From assembly GCA_050260255.1 (NCBI GenBank), contig JBLNBW010000226.1:1-18040 (forward strand): a stretch of DNA of 18,040 nt. Reading direction: 5' to 3'. This document shows, piece after piece, positions 1 through 7,735 of the stretch. This DNA comes from JAQGMV01 sp050260255. GTDB lineage: Bacteria > Pseudomonadota > Gammaproteobacteria > Burkholderiales > SG8-41. The notes beneath the pieces were generated by a model. The model worked only from the letters and a program-made list of their open reading frames with translations. It was not told the origin of the DNA and made no database searches. The translations under genes were made by a program, and so were the position numbers. The first letter of the stretch is position 1. Each line of letters begins with the position of its first letter.

Positions 1-140
1 TAGTGAGTGAAGAGTGAGGGGTGAGGAGTGATGGGGGCTGCACGGCTAACGCTCTTCTTCATGTTTTGGCTCCTTGCGGCTCAGCAGCCAGCCCGGAGGG
101 CTGCGCCTTTACTCCTTATTCCTGACTTCCTACTTCTCAC
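1..140. repeat. Heptad-repeat palindromic element 1 (downstream of rodA)
   Basis: This is the only content of the non-coding stretch after rodA; no gene is visible in 1-158. The left arm (7-31) reads on the plus strand as GTGAAGA, GTGAGGG, GTGAGGA, GTGA. The right arm (140-106) reads on the minus strand as GTGAGAA, GTAGGAA, GTCAGGA, ATAAGGA, GTAAAGG. The arms are imperfectly complementary and G-rich from the outer ends inward. The centre (about 32-105) holds a small hairpin, AGCCC-GGA-GGGCT. The left end may extend beyond the window. It belongs to the same family as the elements at 4587, 7633, 12628 and 16424. Its function is unknown. Confidence 0.8.
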
Positions 141-141
141 C

Positions 142-165
142 GACGTAGCGCGCTCGCGCTACGTC
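142..165. other. Hairpin enclosing the rodA stop codon
   Basis: A 10-bp perfect inverted repeat, GACGTAGCGC / GCGCTACGTC, with a 4-nt loop. The rodA stop codon (159-161) lies in one arm of the stem. No T-tract follows on the minus strand, so it is not a canonical intrinsic terminator, but it sits exactly at the operon end and could stabilise the mRNA 3' end or assist termination. Heptad element 1 begins 2 bp beyond it. Confidence 0.6.
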
Positions 166-1262
166 TGCACGAGCTTGCGATGCGTCTGTATGCTCATGAG
201 TATGCCAAAACTCAAGCAGATCGTGACGAGTGATGTGCCACCGTAGCTGATAAGCGGCAGCGGGACGCCGACGACGGGCAGTATGCCGCTCACCATGCCC
301 ATGTTCACGAAGGCGTACGTGAAGAACGTAAGCGTGATGGCGCCGGCGAGCAGGCGCGCGAACAACGTCGGCGCATTCGCGGTGATCACCATGCCGCGCG
401 CGATGACCAGCAGAAAGAGGAACAGGAGCACTGCGTTGCCCACCAGCCCGAACTCTTCGGAGAACACGGCGAAGATAAAGTCGGTGGTGCGCTCGGGAAT
501 GAAGTCCAGATGCGTTTGCGTGCCGTTCATCCAGCCTTTGCCGAGCAATCCGCCGGATCCGACTGCGATCGTGGACTGTATCGTGTGATATCCGGTGCCG
601 AGCGGATCTTGCGTCGGATCGATCAGCGTGAGAATCCGCTGGCGCTGATAGTCGTGCATCACCGACCACAGCAGGGGCAGGCTCGCGGCCGCGGCGATGC
701 CCATGCCGGCGATCACCCGCCAGGAAAGCCCGGCGAGAAAGAGCACGTAGCCACCGCTCGCGAGGATGAGAATCGACGTGCCGAGGTCGGGCTGGCGGGC
801 GATGAGGCCGACCGGCACGACGAGAAGCAGCGCAGCGAAGACGAAGTTCCGCAGCCGCAGTGCGCCCTCGTAGCGGTCGAAATACCACGCGAGCATCAGC
901 GGCACGGCGATGCGCATGAGCTCCGACGGCTGTATGCGGGTGACGCCGATGTGCAGCCACCGCCGCGCGCCGTTCACCACTTCGCCGAACAGCGCAACGC
1001 CCACCAGCAGCACCAGGCCGACGAGGTAGGCCGGCACGGCGAGCCGCGCAAGGTAGTGCGGCGGGATGTTGGCGACCATCCACATCACCGCGAATGCGAC
1101 CATGAGGTTGCCGAGCTGGCTCGACACGCGGGCGAAGTTACCGTTGGCTGCGCTGTAGAGCGCAACCAGCCCGGTGATCGCGAGCAGGGTTATCGCGCCG
1201 AGGAGCAGCCCGTCGACGTGCGCGACGAGGAAGTTGCTTATGCGGCGCAGGCTAGGGTGCAT
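159..1262 (-). CDS. rodA: Rod-shape-determining glycan polymerase RodA (SEDS family)
   Basis: RodA is the inner-membrane SEDS glycosyltransferase that polymerises lipid II into glycan strands during lateral wall growth, paired with PBP2. The 367-residue protein has the length usual for RodA and many hydrophobic segments. Family motifs include QPSELMRIAVPLMLAWYF (about 111-128) and, in the large periplasmic loop, HLDFIPERTTDFIFAVFSEE. Asp261 in TTDFIFA matches the aspartate essential for polymerisation in characterised SEDS proteins. The ATG lies inside the end of mrdA (11-bp overlap), so translational coupling is likely. It is the last gene of the mreB-mreC-mreD-mrdA-rodA operon, and its stop lies inside a hairpin next to a heptad element. 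FtsW is the alternative, but the PBP2 neighbour and the motifs favour RodA. Confidence 0.96.
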   Translation of the reverse strand: MHPSLRRISNFLVAHVDGLLLGAITLLAITGLVALYSAANGNFARVSSQLGNLMVAFAVMWMVANIPPHYLARLAVPAYLVGLVLLVGVALFGEVVNGARRWLHIGVTRIQPSELMRIAVPLMLAWYFDRYEGALRLRNFVFAALLLVVPVGLIARQPDLGTSILILASGGYVLFLAGLSWRVIAGMGIAAAASLPLLWSVMHDYQRQRILTLIDPTQDPLGTGYHTIQSTIAVGSGGLLGKGWMNGTQTHLDFIPERTTDFIFAVFSEEFGLVGNAVLLFLFLLVIARGMVITANAPTLFARLLAGAITLTFFTYAFVNMGMVSGILPVVGVPLPLISYGGTSLVTICLSFGILMSIQTHRKLVQT

Positions 1263-3147
1263 CGGTTTCGTCCTCTGCGGGCTTCGGCGGCTCCTTGCCG
1301 GTGAGGTAGTAATCGAACACTTGGCGCGCGATCGGCGCGGCTGCGGCGGCGCCGAAGCCCGAGTTCTCGACGATCACGGCAAGCGCGATTTTCGGCTTGT
1401 CGGCCGGCGCATACGCGATAAAGAGCGCATGGTCGCGATGCCGCTCGGCGACGCGGCTTTCAACGTATTTCTCGCCGGCCTTGATGCCGATGACCTGCGC
1501 GGTACCCGTCTTGCCCGCGCTGGTGTACGGCGCCGTCGCGAAGGCGCGCGCGCCGGTGCCTTCCTTGTTGACGCCCACCAGCGCGTTCTTCACGACGGCA
1601 ATGTGCTCGGGCTTCAAGTCGATCTGCCGGAGCGGCTTGGGCTCGACATACGTCTTTTCGCGCGTGCGTATGTCTTCGACGTAGTTGACGAAGTGCGGCC
1701 GGAACATGAGGCCGTCGTTGGCGAGCGTCGAGATCGCGGTGGCGAGCTGCAGCGGCGTGTACGAGTTGTAGCCCTGGCCGATTGCGACGCTCACCGTTTC
1801 GCCCGCGTACCACTTCTGCTTGAAGCGCTTCATTTTCCATTCGCTCGACGGCAGTATCCCGCCCGATTCGCCCGGTATATCGACGCCGGTGCGGCTGCCG
1901 AAGCCGAACTGGCTCATGAAGCGCGCGATATTGTCGATACCGAGATCATTCGCGAGCATGTAGTAATAGGTGTCGCAGGACACGACGATCGACTTGTACA
2001 TGTCGACCGAGCCGTGGCCGCCGACTTTGTCGTCCCGGAAGGTGTGGCCGCCGAAGTTGAAAAAGCCCGGATCGCTGATGGCCTGCTCGGGACGGCGCTT
2101 GCCGTAAGTGAGCGCCGCGAGCGCCATGTACGGCTTGAACGTCGAGCCGGGCGGATAAGTGCCGGCGAGCGCGCGGTTCACCATGGGTCGGTCGGGCGAG
2201 TTGTTGAGCTCGTTCCAGTTCTGCGGATCGATGCCGTCGACGAAGAGATTGGGATCGAAGCCGGGTTTGCTGACGAACGCCAGTATGCCGCCGGTTTCCG
2301 GCTCGATTGCAACGAGCGCGCCGCGCCGTTCCCCGAACGAGCGGTACACCATCTCCTGCAGCTTGGCGTCGAGCTTGAGGACGAGGTTAGCGCCGGACAC
2401 CGGCGGCGTGCGGGAGAGCGAGCGGATGGCGCGGCCGCCGGAATCGACCTCGACCTCCTCGACGCCGGTCGTGCCGTGCAGAAACTCTTCATAGCTCTGC
2501 TCCAGTCCGGTCTTGCCGATGTAATCGGTGCCGCGATAATTCGACAGCTTGTCGTTCTTCTCCAGCTGGTCGAGCTCCTTCTGGTTGATGCGCCCGATGT
2601 GACCCACGACGTGCGAGAAGAGTTCCGCTTGAGGATATTGGCGGAAGAGGCGCGCTTTCACGTCGATGCCGGGAAAGCGATAGCGGTTCGCCGCGAACTT
2701 CGCGATCTCCTCGTCCGAAAGACGGGTGCGTATCGGCAGGCTCTCGAAGCGCTTGCTCTCCTCGAGCAGCTTTCTGAAGCGCCGGCGGTCACGCGGCGTG
2801 ATTTCCACGATGGTCGCGAGCTCGTCTATCGTCCCTTCGAGGTCCGTCACTTTGCTGGGCGTAATCTCCAGCGTGTATGCGGAATAGTTGTGCGCAAGCA
2901 CTACCCCATTGCGATCCACGATGATGCCTCGGTTGGGCACGATGGGGACGATGGAGATGCGGTTTGCTTCGGCCAGCGTGTGGTAATGGTCGTGCTGGAT
3001 GATCTGCAGATAGAAGAAGCGCGCGAAGAGAAGACCGAACATGACCAGCGTGAACGCGCCGGCGATTGCGGTCCGCACACGAAACTGGTGGATCTCCGCC
3101 TGCGCGTTGCGGATCTCCATGCCCTGGTTGATGCTGAGCTCAGGCAT
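1252..3147 (-). CDS. mrdA: Penicillin-binding protein 2 (elongasome peptidoglycan transpeptidase)
   Basis: A class B PBP that cross-links peptidoglycan during elongation as RodA's partner. The 631 residues comprise a short cytoplasmic N-terminus, one membrane anchor (about 27-48), a pedestal/dimerisation region (about 65-250) and a C-terminal transpeptidase domain. Active-site motifs are visible: STFK with nucleophile Ser335 and Lys338, Ser390-Cys391-Asp392 at the SxN position (an SxD form, as I recall for E. coli PBP2), and Lys546-Thr-Gly-Thr. The C-terminal tail is Pro- and acid-rich. The ATG at 3147 overlaps the mreD stop by 8 bp, which supports this start; an internal Met10 is an alternative. 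The gene overlaps rodA downstream by 11 bp. Confidence 0.97.
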   Translation of the reverse strand: MPELSINQGMEIRNAQAEIHQFRVRTAIAGAFTLVMFGLLFARFFYLQIIQHDHYHTLAEANRISIVPIVPNRGIIVDRNGVVLAHNYSAYTLEITPSKVTDLEGTIDELATIVEITPRDRRRFRKLLEESKRFESLPIRTRLSDEEIAKFAANRYRFPGIDVKARLFRQYPQAELFSHVVGHIGRINQKELDQLEKNDKLSNYRGTDYIGKTGLEQSYEEFLHGTTGVEEVEVDSGGRAIRSLSRTPPVSGANLVLKLDAKLQEMVYRSFGERRGALVAIEPETGGILAFVSKPGFDPNLFVDGIDPQNWNELNNSPDRPMVNRALAGTYPPGSTFKPYMALAALTYGKRRPEQAISDPGFFNFGGHTFRDDKVGGHGSVDMYKSIVVSCDTYYYMLANDLGIDNIARFMSQFGFGSRTGVDIPGESGGILPSSEWKMKRFKQKWYAGETVSVAIGQGYNSYTPLQLATAISTLANDGLMFRPHFVNYVEDIRTREKTYVEPKPLRQIDLKPEHIAVVKNALVGVNKEGTGARAFATAPYTSAGKTGTAQVIGIKAGEKYVESRVAERHRDHALFIAYAPADKPKIALAVIVENSGFGAAAAAPIARQVFDYYLTGKEPPKPAEDETDAP

Positions 3148-3661
3148 CGGATTCCGGCGGGCGCTGCGGCAGCTTGAGGAGTACGGACACCGGCGCCCAC
3201 AACACGCCGCCTATCACGGCGCCGAGAAAATATCGCAGGCCCGGAAATTCGCCGCCCGCCGCAAGGCGCAGCACGAGCACGATCACCTCGTTGACCAGCA
3301 AGAGCGGCATGACATGCAGGACCTGCAGCGGCAACGGGAACATGCGCACACGGCGGTGGAGCACGATGCCCGCGTACGCGAGCAGCGAATAGGCGAGCGC
3401 ATGCTGACCGAAAAGGACGCCGTCGCCGACGTCCATCAGCAGGCCGAGCACCCATGCAGCGGTGAATCCGACGCGGCGCGGCTGCTCTATGCACCAGTAG
3501 AGCAGCACCAGGGCGACGAAATCCGGACGCAGCCACAGGCCGTAGCCGGACCATGGCAGGAGGTTCAAAAGCAGCGCAGCGACCAGCGTTGCCACGATGA
3601 ACGACGGCTTTACCGGGAGCAGAAACTCCTGCGGCGGGGCATCGCGTAGCGGTAACGACAT
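3140..3661 (-). CDS. mreD: Rod-shape-determining membrane protein MreD
   Basis: MreD is a small integral membrane protein that joins MreB and MreC to the wall-synthesis complex. The protein (about 173 residues) is highly hydrophobic with about five membrane segments, for example around FIVATLVAALLLNLLPW and VALVLLYWCIEQP, and has the typical GLLMDVGDGVLFGQHALAYSLLAY region. The frame stays open upstream into mreC, but that extension is antisense-like Arg/Ala-rich sequence and is not MreD. Two adjacent ATGs (3664 and 3661) overlap or abut the mreC stop. A GGAGG ribosome site lies 6 nt before the ATG at 3661 and only 3 nt before that at 3664, so I prefer 3661. It overlaps mrdA by 8 bp. Confidence 0.93.
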   Translation of the reverse strand: MSLPLRDAPPQEFLLPVKPSFIVATLVAALLLNLLPWSGYGLWLRPDFVALVLLYWCIEQPRRVGFTAAWVLGLLMDVGDGVLFGQHALAYSLLAYAGIVLHRRVRMFPLPLQVLHVMPLLLVNEVIVLVLRLAAGGEFPGLRYFLGAVIGGVLWAPVSVLLKLPQRPPESDA

Positions 3662-4569
3662 CATGCACCTCCACCGCGCCGGGATTTCTTCGGACGCGCG
3701 GGAGGCGGCGATTCCTCCGGCGGACGCTCGGGTATCGGACGTGCCGCGCCCACCACCAGCACTTGCGTGTACGAATTCACGCCGGCGAGCGGGCGGCAGT
3801 AGATTCGCGCAAAGAGGTAGGCGGCATTGCGCTCGACGTTGGCGATTTCTGCAACGGGCAGGCCCGGCGGATAGACGCCGTCTATTCCGGACGTGACGAG
3901 ACGATCGCCGGTCTGGAAATCGGCGTTCAAAGGCACGAACTTGAGCTCGAGCACGCCGTCGTTGCCGGTGCCGCCGAGCACCGCACGGAGCCCGTTGCGC
4001 GGATTGAGCACGGGCACGAGATGATTCTTGTCGGTGATGAGCGTAACTTCCGAGACCCACGGATATACGCGCGTCACCTGGCCCACGACGCCGCGCTCGT
4101 CGATCACGGGCTGGCCTTCCTTGATCTCCTGCTGCGAGCCCTGGTCCAGGATGATCTTGCGCGAGAACGGATCGCGCGCGGCGTAGATGATTTCCGCCGC
4201 ACGCACTTCGTTGTTGATGCGTTCCCGGGTGGCGAGCAGTCCGCGCAGGTGATTGTTCTCGGCCTGCAGCGCCTGGAACTGCACGAGCCGAGCCGCATTG
4301 TTCAGGCTTTCCTGCGCGAGCCTTGCATTTTCCTCGCGCAACGCGGCGTTCGACACGAAGAACTCCGCGGCACGGCGCGCAACGACGGCCGGCGCTATCG
4401 CTATCCGCTGCAGCGGATAGACGATGATCGACGCAACCTCTCGCAGGCCAGCGAGATACTTGAAGCGCGCATCGGTGACGAGGAGAGCGAGCGACAGTAC
4501 AGCAAAAAAGATCAGGCGGGCCGTTGCGCTGGGGCCGGTCTTGAAAAACGGCGGCGGCGTATGTTCCAT
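3661..4569 (-). CDS. mreC: Rod-shape-determining protein MreC
   Basis: MreC is a bitopic membrane protein whose periplasmic domain binds and activates PBP2. The 302-residue protein shows a short cytoplasmic N-terminus, one membrane helix (about 17-33), a coiled coil (about 72-115, including NAALREENARLAQESL and LQAENNHLRGLLATRERI), then the Gly/Val-rich double beta-barrel region (about 120-270). The last 28 residues form a Pro- and basic-rich tail (PERPPEESPPPARPKKSRR) of the kind common in betaproteobacterial MreC. No clear ribosome site precedes the ATG. It is separated from mreB by 123 bp, most of which is heptad element 2, and its stop touches mreD. Confidence 0.95.
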   Translation of the reverse strand: MEHTPPPFFKTGPSATARLIFFAVLSLALLVTDARFKYLAGLREVASIIVYPLQRIAIAPAVVARRAAEFFVSNAALREENARLAQESLNNAARLVQFQALQAENNHLRGLLATRERINNEVRAAEIIYAARDPFSRKIILDQGSQQEIKEGQPVIDERGVVGQVTRVYPWVSEVTLITDKNHLVPVLNPRNGLRAVLGGTGNDGVLELKFVPLNADFQTGDRLVTSGIDGVYPPGLPVAEIANVERNAAYLFARIYCRPLAGVNSYTQVLVVGAARPIPERPPEESPPPARPKKSRRGGGA

Positions 4570-4586
4570 CGGGCGCGGGTCGCGCA

Positions 4587-4685
4587 GTGAGGAGTGAGGG
4601 GTTAGGCGTGAGGAGTAAAGCCTGGCGGGCTGCGCGTCGTGCTTCGGATAACGTTACTCCTTGCTCCTCACTCCTTACGCCTCAC
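4587..4685. repeat. Heptad-repeat palindromic element 2 (between mreB and mreC)
   Basis: The left arm (4587-4620, plus strand) reads GTGAGGA, GTGAGGG, GTTAGGC, GTGAGGA, GTAAAG. The right arm (4685-4653, minus strand) reads GTGAGGC, GTAAGGA, GTGAGGA, GCAAGGA, GTAAC. The arms flank a 32-nt GC-rich centre and can pair imperfectly into a long hairpin within the mreB-mreC transcript. The element starts about 8 bp past the mreB stop on the minus strand. It lies inside an operon, so if it attenuates transcription it would alter the ratio of MreB to MreCD-PBP2-RodA; that role is an inference. Confidence 0.85.
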
Positions 4686-4705
4686 GCGAACGCTAGTCGT
4701 TCGTG
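4685..4705. other. Hairpin with the mreB stop codon in its loop
   Basis: CGAACG (4687-4692) and CGTTCG (4698-4703) are perfect inverted repeats, extended by a G-T and a C-G pair. The mreB stop codon (4693-4695) lies in the 5-nt loop. The outer edge of heptad element 2 meets the base of this hairpin. There is no T-tract. Confidence 0.6.
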
Positions 4706-5736
4706 AATATGCTGGCGAGGCGTTCCATCTTCTCGAGCGCCATGCCCGATCCACGCACCACGCAGGTGAGCGGATCTTCGGCGATGACCACCGGCAAGCC
4801 CGTTTCCTCCATGAGCAGCCGGTCGATGTCGCGCAGCAGCGCGCCGCCGCCGGTGAGCACCATACCTTTTTCGGCGATGTCGGCCGCGAGCTCGGGCGGC
4901 GTCTGCTCGAGCGCAGACTTCACGGCGGACACGATGCTGTTGAGCGGATCGGTGAGCGCCTCGAGGATTTCGTTGCTGGAAATCGTGAAGCTGCGTGGTA
5001 TGCCTTCGGCGAGATTACGGCCTTTCACTTCCTTCTCGCGCACTTCCGAGCCGGGAAACGCCGAGCCGATTTCCTTCTTGATCTGTTCGGCAGTCGTCTC
5101 GCCGATCAGCATGCCGTAGTTGCGGCGGATGTAGTTGATGATCGCTTCGTCGAACTTGTCGCCGCCGACCCGCACCGAGCCCTTGTACACGAGGCCGCCT
5201 AGGGCGATGACGCCCACTTCCGTCGTGCCGCCGCCGATGTCGACCACCATGGAGCCGGTGGGCTCGCCGACCGGCAGATCGGCGCCGATCGCAGCGGCCA
5301 TGGGCTCTTCGATGAGATATACGCGGCTCGCGCCGGCACCGATCGCCGATTCGCGAATGGCGCGGCGTTCCACCTGCGTCGATCCGCACGGCACGCAGAT
5401 GATGATGCGCGGCGAGGGCTTGAACAGCCGCGAGTTGTGCACCTTGCGGATGAAGTGCTTCAGCATCTGCTCGGTCACCGTGAAGTCCGCGATCACGCCG
5501 TCCTTCATCGGCCGGATCGCGCTGATGTTGCCCGGCGTGCGTCCGAGCATTTGTTTTGCGGCGAGACCGACTTCCTGTATGACCTTCTTCCCGTTCGGTC
5601 CCCCTTCCTGCCGGATCGCAACTACCGACGGCTCGTCGAGCACGATGCCTTTGCCGCGCAAATAGATGAGGGTGTTCGCCGTGCCGAGGTCGATGGCGAG
5701 ATCGTCGTTAAAGTAGTTGCTCAGGAAACCGAACAT
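4693..5736 (-). CDS. mreB: Rod-shape-determining protein MreB (bacterial actin)
   Basis: MreB forms membrane-bound filaments that position the elongasome. The 347-residue protein has the actin-fold nucleotide motifs: phosphate-1 DLGTANT (16-22), phosphate-2 DIGGGTTE (166-173) and the adenosine loop LTGGGALL (294-301). The N-terminus MFGFLSNYF is the hydrophobic membrane-binding segment usual for MreB of Gram-negative bacteria. It is the first gene of the minus-strand operon, divergent from gatC across about 91 bp that contain a 19-bp palindrome. No strong ribosome site precedes the ATG (a weak GGAA only). Confidence 0.98.
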   Translation of the reverse strand: MFGFLSNYFNDDLAIDLGTANTLIYLRGKGIVLDEPSVVAIRQEGGPNGKKVIQEVGLAAKQMLGRTPGNISAIRPMKDGVIADFTVTEQMLKHFIRKVHNSRLFKPSPRIIICVPCGSTQVERRAIRESAIGAGASRVYLIEEPMAAAIGADLPVGEPTGSMVVDIGGGTTEVGVIALGGLVYKGSVRVGGDKFDEAIINYIRRNYGMLIGETTAEQIKKEIGSAFPGSEVREKEVKGRNLAEGIPRSFTISSNEILEALTDPLNSIVSAVKSALEQTPPELAADIAEKGMVLTGGGALLRDIDRLLMEETGLPVVIAEDPLTCVVRGSGMALEKMERLASIFTND

Positions 5737-5773
5737 AAACTGTTCCGGGTAAACGAAATGATGCTTTGCATTA

Positions 5774-5792
5774 ATAGGTTATGATACCCTAT
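5774..5792. promoter_or_regulatory. 19-bp palindrome in the mreB/gatC divergent region (operator or overlapping promoters)
   Basis: ATAGGTTATGATACCCTAT is a palindrome with eight of nine pairs matched around a central G at 5783; only 5779/5787 fails. Its centre reads TATGAT on plus and TATCAT on minus, each five of six matches to a sigma-70 -10 box, so the two could be face-to-face -10 elements for gatC and mreB. No good -35 box is visible at 17 bp on either strand. It could instead be a dimeric regulator's operator. It lies 36 bp before gatC and 38 bp before mreB. Confidence 0.45.
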
Positions 5793-5827
5793 GCGGCTTG
5801 GCAATTTAAGGGTAATACTGCAACTTT

Positions 5828-6115
5828 ATGGCGCTCGAACTCGACGACGTGAAGCGCGTCGCCCGCCTTGCGCGGATCGCCGTCACCGATGAAGAAGCGC
5901 ATGCCGTGCTCGGGCAGCTCGGGGGCATATTCTCTCTGATCGAGCAGATGCAGGCGGTGGACGTGAGCCGCGTCGAGCCCATGTCTCATGCGCAGGACAT
6001 CACCTTGCGGCTGCGTGAGGACGAGGTCACCGAACACGACGCGCGGGAACGGCTGCTCGCCGTCGCGCCCGAAGTTGAAGCCGGCTTGTACCTGGTCCCT
6101 AAAGTCATCGAGTAG
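5828..6115 (+). CDS. gatC: Asp-tRNA(Asn)/Glu-tRNA(Gln) amidotransferase subunit C
   Basis: GatC is the small subunit that wraps GatA and GatB and stabilises the amidotransferase. The 95 residues match the family's usual length and begin MALELDDVKRVARLARIAV, followed by a helical region and the QAVDVSRVEPMSHAQ segment, with the C-terminal LRLREDEVTE / APEVEAGLYLVPKVIE signature. The ATG follows an A/T-rich leader; the nearest purine run (AAGGG) is about 15 nt upstream, so initiation may be weakly dependent on Shine-Dalgarno pairing. It is the first gene of gatCAB, 63 bp before gatA. Confidence 0.96.
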   Translation: MALELDDVKRVARLARIAVTDEEAHAVLGQLGGIFSLIEQMQAVDVSRVEPMSHAQDITLRLREDEVTEHDARERLLAVAPEVEAGLYLVPKVIE

Positions 6116-6178
6116 TCGTTATAGTCCGCGTGCCGGGGTGGCGGTCTTCCGCTCTACGCCGCGCGCTTCCAGCTTCAC

Positions 6179-7636
6179 ATGCACGACGCAACCATCAAAT
6201 ATCTTTCTGACGCGCTTGCCGCGGGCCGTTGTTCCAGCGTCGAGCTGACTCGGCAGTTTCTGGATCGTATCCGCTCGCTAGGCGCGCAGTATAACTGTTT
6301 TATCACGGTCGACGAAGAGAGAAGTCTCGCCCAGGCGAAGGCTGCCGACGCGCTGCGTGCAGCGGGGAAAGCCGGCCCGCTGACCGGGGTGCCGCTCGCC
6401 CAGAAAGACATCTTCTGCGCTCAAGGTTGGCTCACCACCTGCGGCTCGAAGATGCTTTCGAATTTCGTCTCGCCTTACGACGCCCACGTGATCGAACGGT
6501 TCAATGCCGCGGGGGCCGTGAACCTGGGCAAGACCAACATGGACGAGTTCGCGATGGGGTCGTCCAACGAGACCTCCTGGTATGGGCCTGTCCGCAATCC
6601 CTGGGACCGCGACTTGGTGCCCGGCGGCAGCTCGGGCGGGTCGGCGGCCGCCGTGGCGGCGCGGCTCGCGCCCGGGGCGACGGGCACCGATACCGGCGGG
6701 TCGATACGGCAACCGGCCGCACTGACCGGCATCTGCGGGCTAAAGCCGACCTACGGCGTTTGCTCGCGCTACGGCATGATCGCGTTCGCCTCCAGCCTCG
6801 ATCAGGCGGGTCCCATGGCGCGAAGCGCCGAAGACCTCGCGGTGATGCTCAACGTGATGGCGGGGTTCGATCCGCGCGACTCGACGAGCCTGGAGCGCGA
6901 GACCGAAGACTACGCGCGGTCCCTAAACGAAAGGCTCGACGGCCTGCGCATCGGCTTGCCGCGGCAATTTTTCGGCGACGGCGCTGCGCCTGAAGTGCTG
7001 ACCGCGGTCGAAGCTGCGCTCGCCGAGTACCGCAAGCTCGGCTGCACGACCGTCGAAGTCGACCTGCCGAACATGGGCCTGTCGGTACCGGTGTATTACG
7101 TGCTCGCGCCGGCGGAAGCCTCCAGCAATCTCGGGCGCTACGACGGCGTGCGCTACGGACACCGCGCGAAGGAATATCGCGATCTCGTCGACATGTACGA
7201 GAAGACGCGTGCCGAAGGCTTCGGCGCAGAAGTGAAGCGGCGTATTCTCATCGGCACGTACGTGCTGTCCGCCGGTTATTACGACGCCTACTACATACGC
7301 GCGCAGAAACTGCGCCGGTTGATCGCCGACGATTTCAAACAGGCTTTCAGGAAGTGCGACGTGATCATGGGGCCGACCAGCCCGACGACGGCATTTGCGC
7401 TGGGTGCCAAAGCAGCCGACCCTGTGCAGATGTATCTCTCGGACATCTATACCATCGCCGTCAATCTCGCCGGCCTGCCTGGCATGTCGATACCGTGTGG
7501 TTTCGACAGGCGAGGGCTGCCCGTGGGGCTGCAGATCATCGGCAATTATTTTTCGGAAGCGCGCATGCTCAATGTGGCGCATCGGTACCAGCAAGCCACC
7601 GACTGGCACACGCGCATCCCGGCAGGATGCGAGTAA
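6179..7636 (+). CDS. gatA: Asp-tRNA(Asn)/Glu-tRNA(Gln) amidotransferase subunit A
   Basis: GatA hydrolyses glutamine and passes ammonia to GatB for conversion of misacylated Asp-tRNA(Asn) or Glu-tRNA(Gln). This 485-residue protein is an amidase-signature enzyme with the Ser-cisSer-Lys triad visible: Lys76 in GVPLAQKD, Ser151 in PGGSSGGSA and nucleophile Ser175 in TDTGGSIRQPA. Length and motifs are normal. The last codons form a hairpin (7613-7631), and the TAA stop lies inside the first heptad of element 3, so the element abuts or has replaced the original gene end. Confidence 0.97.
   Translation: MHDATIKYLSDALAAGRCSSVELTRQFLDRIRSLGAQYNCFITVDEERSLAQAKAADALRAAGKAGPLTGVPLAQKDIFCAQGWLTTCGSKMLSNFVSPYDAHVIERFNAAGAVNLGKTNMDEFAMGSSNETSWYGPVRNPWDRDLVPGGSSGGSAAAVAARLAPGATGTDTGGSIRQPAALTGICGLKPTYGVCSRYGMIAFASSLDQAGPMARSAEDLAVMLNVMAGFDPRDSTSLERETEDYARSLNERLDGLRIGLPRQFFGDGAAPEVLTAVEAALAEYRKLGCTTVEVDLPNMGLSVPVYYVLAPAEASSNLGRYDGVRYGHRAKEYRDLVDMYEKTRAEGFGAEVKRRILIGTYVLSAGYYDAYYIRAQKLRRLIADDFKQAFRKCDVIMGPTSPTTAFALGAKAADPVQMYLSDIYTIAVNLAGLPGMSIPCGFDRRGLPVGLQIIGNYFSEARMLNVAHRYQQATDWHTRIPAGCE
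7613..7631. other. Hairpin at the 3' end of gatA
   Basis: A 7-bp perfect inverted repeat, CGCATCC / GGATGCG, with a 5-nt loop. It lies in the last gatA codons and ends 2 bp before the first heptad of element 3 and the TAA stop. There is no T-tract. Confidence 0.55.
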
Positions 7637-7717
7637 GGAGTGAAGAGTGAGGAGTGACGCAACATCGATGGGCGCGGCCGGCATCCGCGCCTGCCGCCTC
7701 TCGCCTCCCGCCTCCCG
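7633..7717. repeat. Heptad-repeat element 3 (between gatA and gatB; arms diverged)
   Basis: The left arm (7633-7660, plus strand) reads GTAAGGA, GTGAAGA, GTGAGGA, GTGACGC. The opposite arm (7717-7690, minus strand) keeps the 7-bp period but uses another unit: CGGGAGG, CGGGAGG, CGAGAGG, CGGCAGG. The arms would pair poorly (G-rich against C-rich, but with mismatched registers). The gatA TAA stop (7634-7636) is part of the first heptad. The second arm ends 18 bp before the gatB ATG, so it could influence gatB translation. Membership of the family is clear for the left arm and tentative for the right. Confidence 0.7.
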
Positions 7718-7735
7718 TTCGGAGTGCACGCGACG

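Noticed and set aside
28..246. Small plus-strand open frame at the window start
   Set aside because: It lies in heptad element 1 and the rodA 3' end. It has no ribosome site and its composition is that of the repeat.
1174..1262. rodA / mrdA overlap as a frameshift fusion
   Set aside because: Both proteins have normal ends. An 11-bp overlap with a proper ATG is ordinary operon coupling, not a broken gene.
1174..3177. Long plus-strand open frame (667 codons) opposite mrdA
   Set aside because: It is the antisense of the clearly conserved mrdA gene with intact active-site motifs. Its translation is Arg/Ala/Glu-rich without recognisable domains, as expected for GC-rich shadows.
3662..4060. N-terminal extension of mreD into mreC
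   Set aside because: The upstream frame is Arg-rich out-of-frame mreC sequence. A GGAGG site and ATG at the mreC stop mark the true start.
4587..4685. Classical intrinsic terminator
   Set aside because: The arms pair imperfectly and no T-tract follows on either strand. The element is within the mreB-mreC operon, so simple full termination is unlikely.
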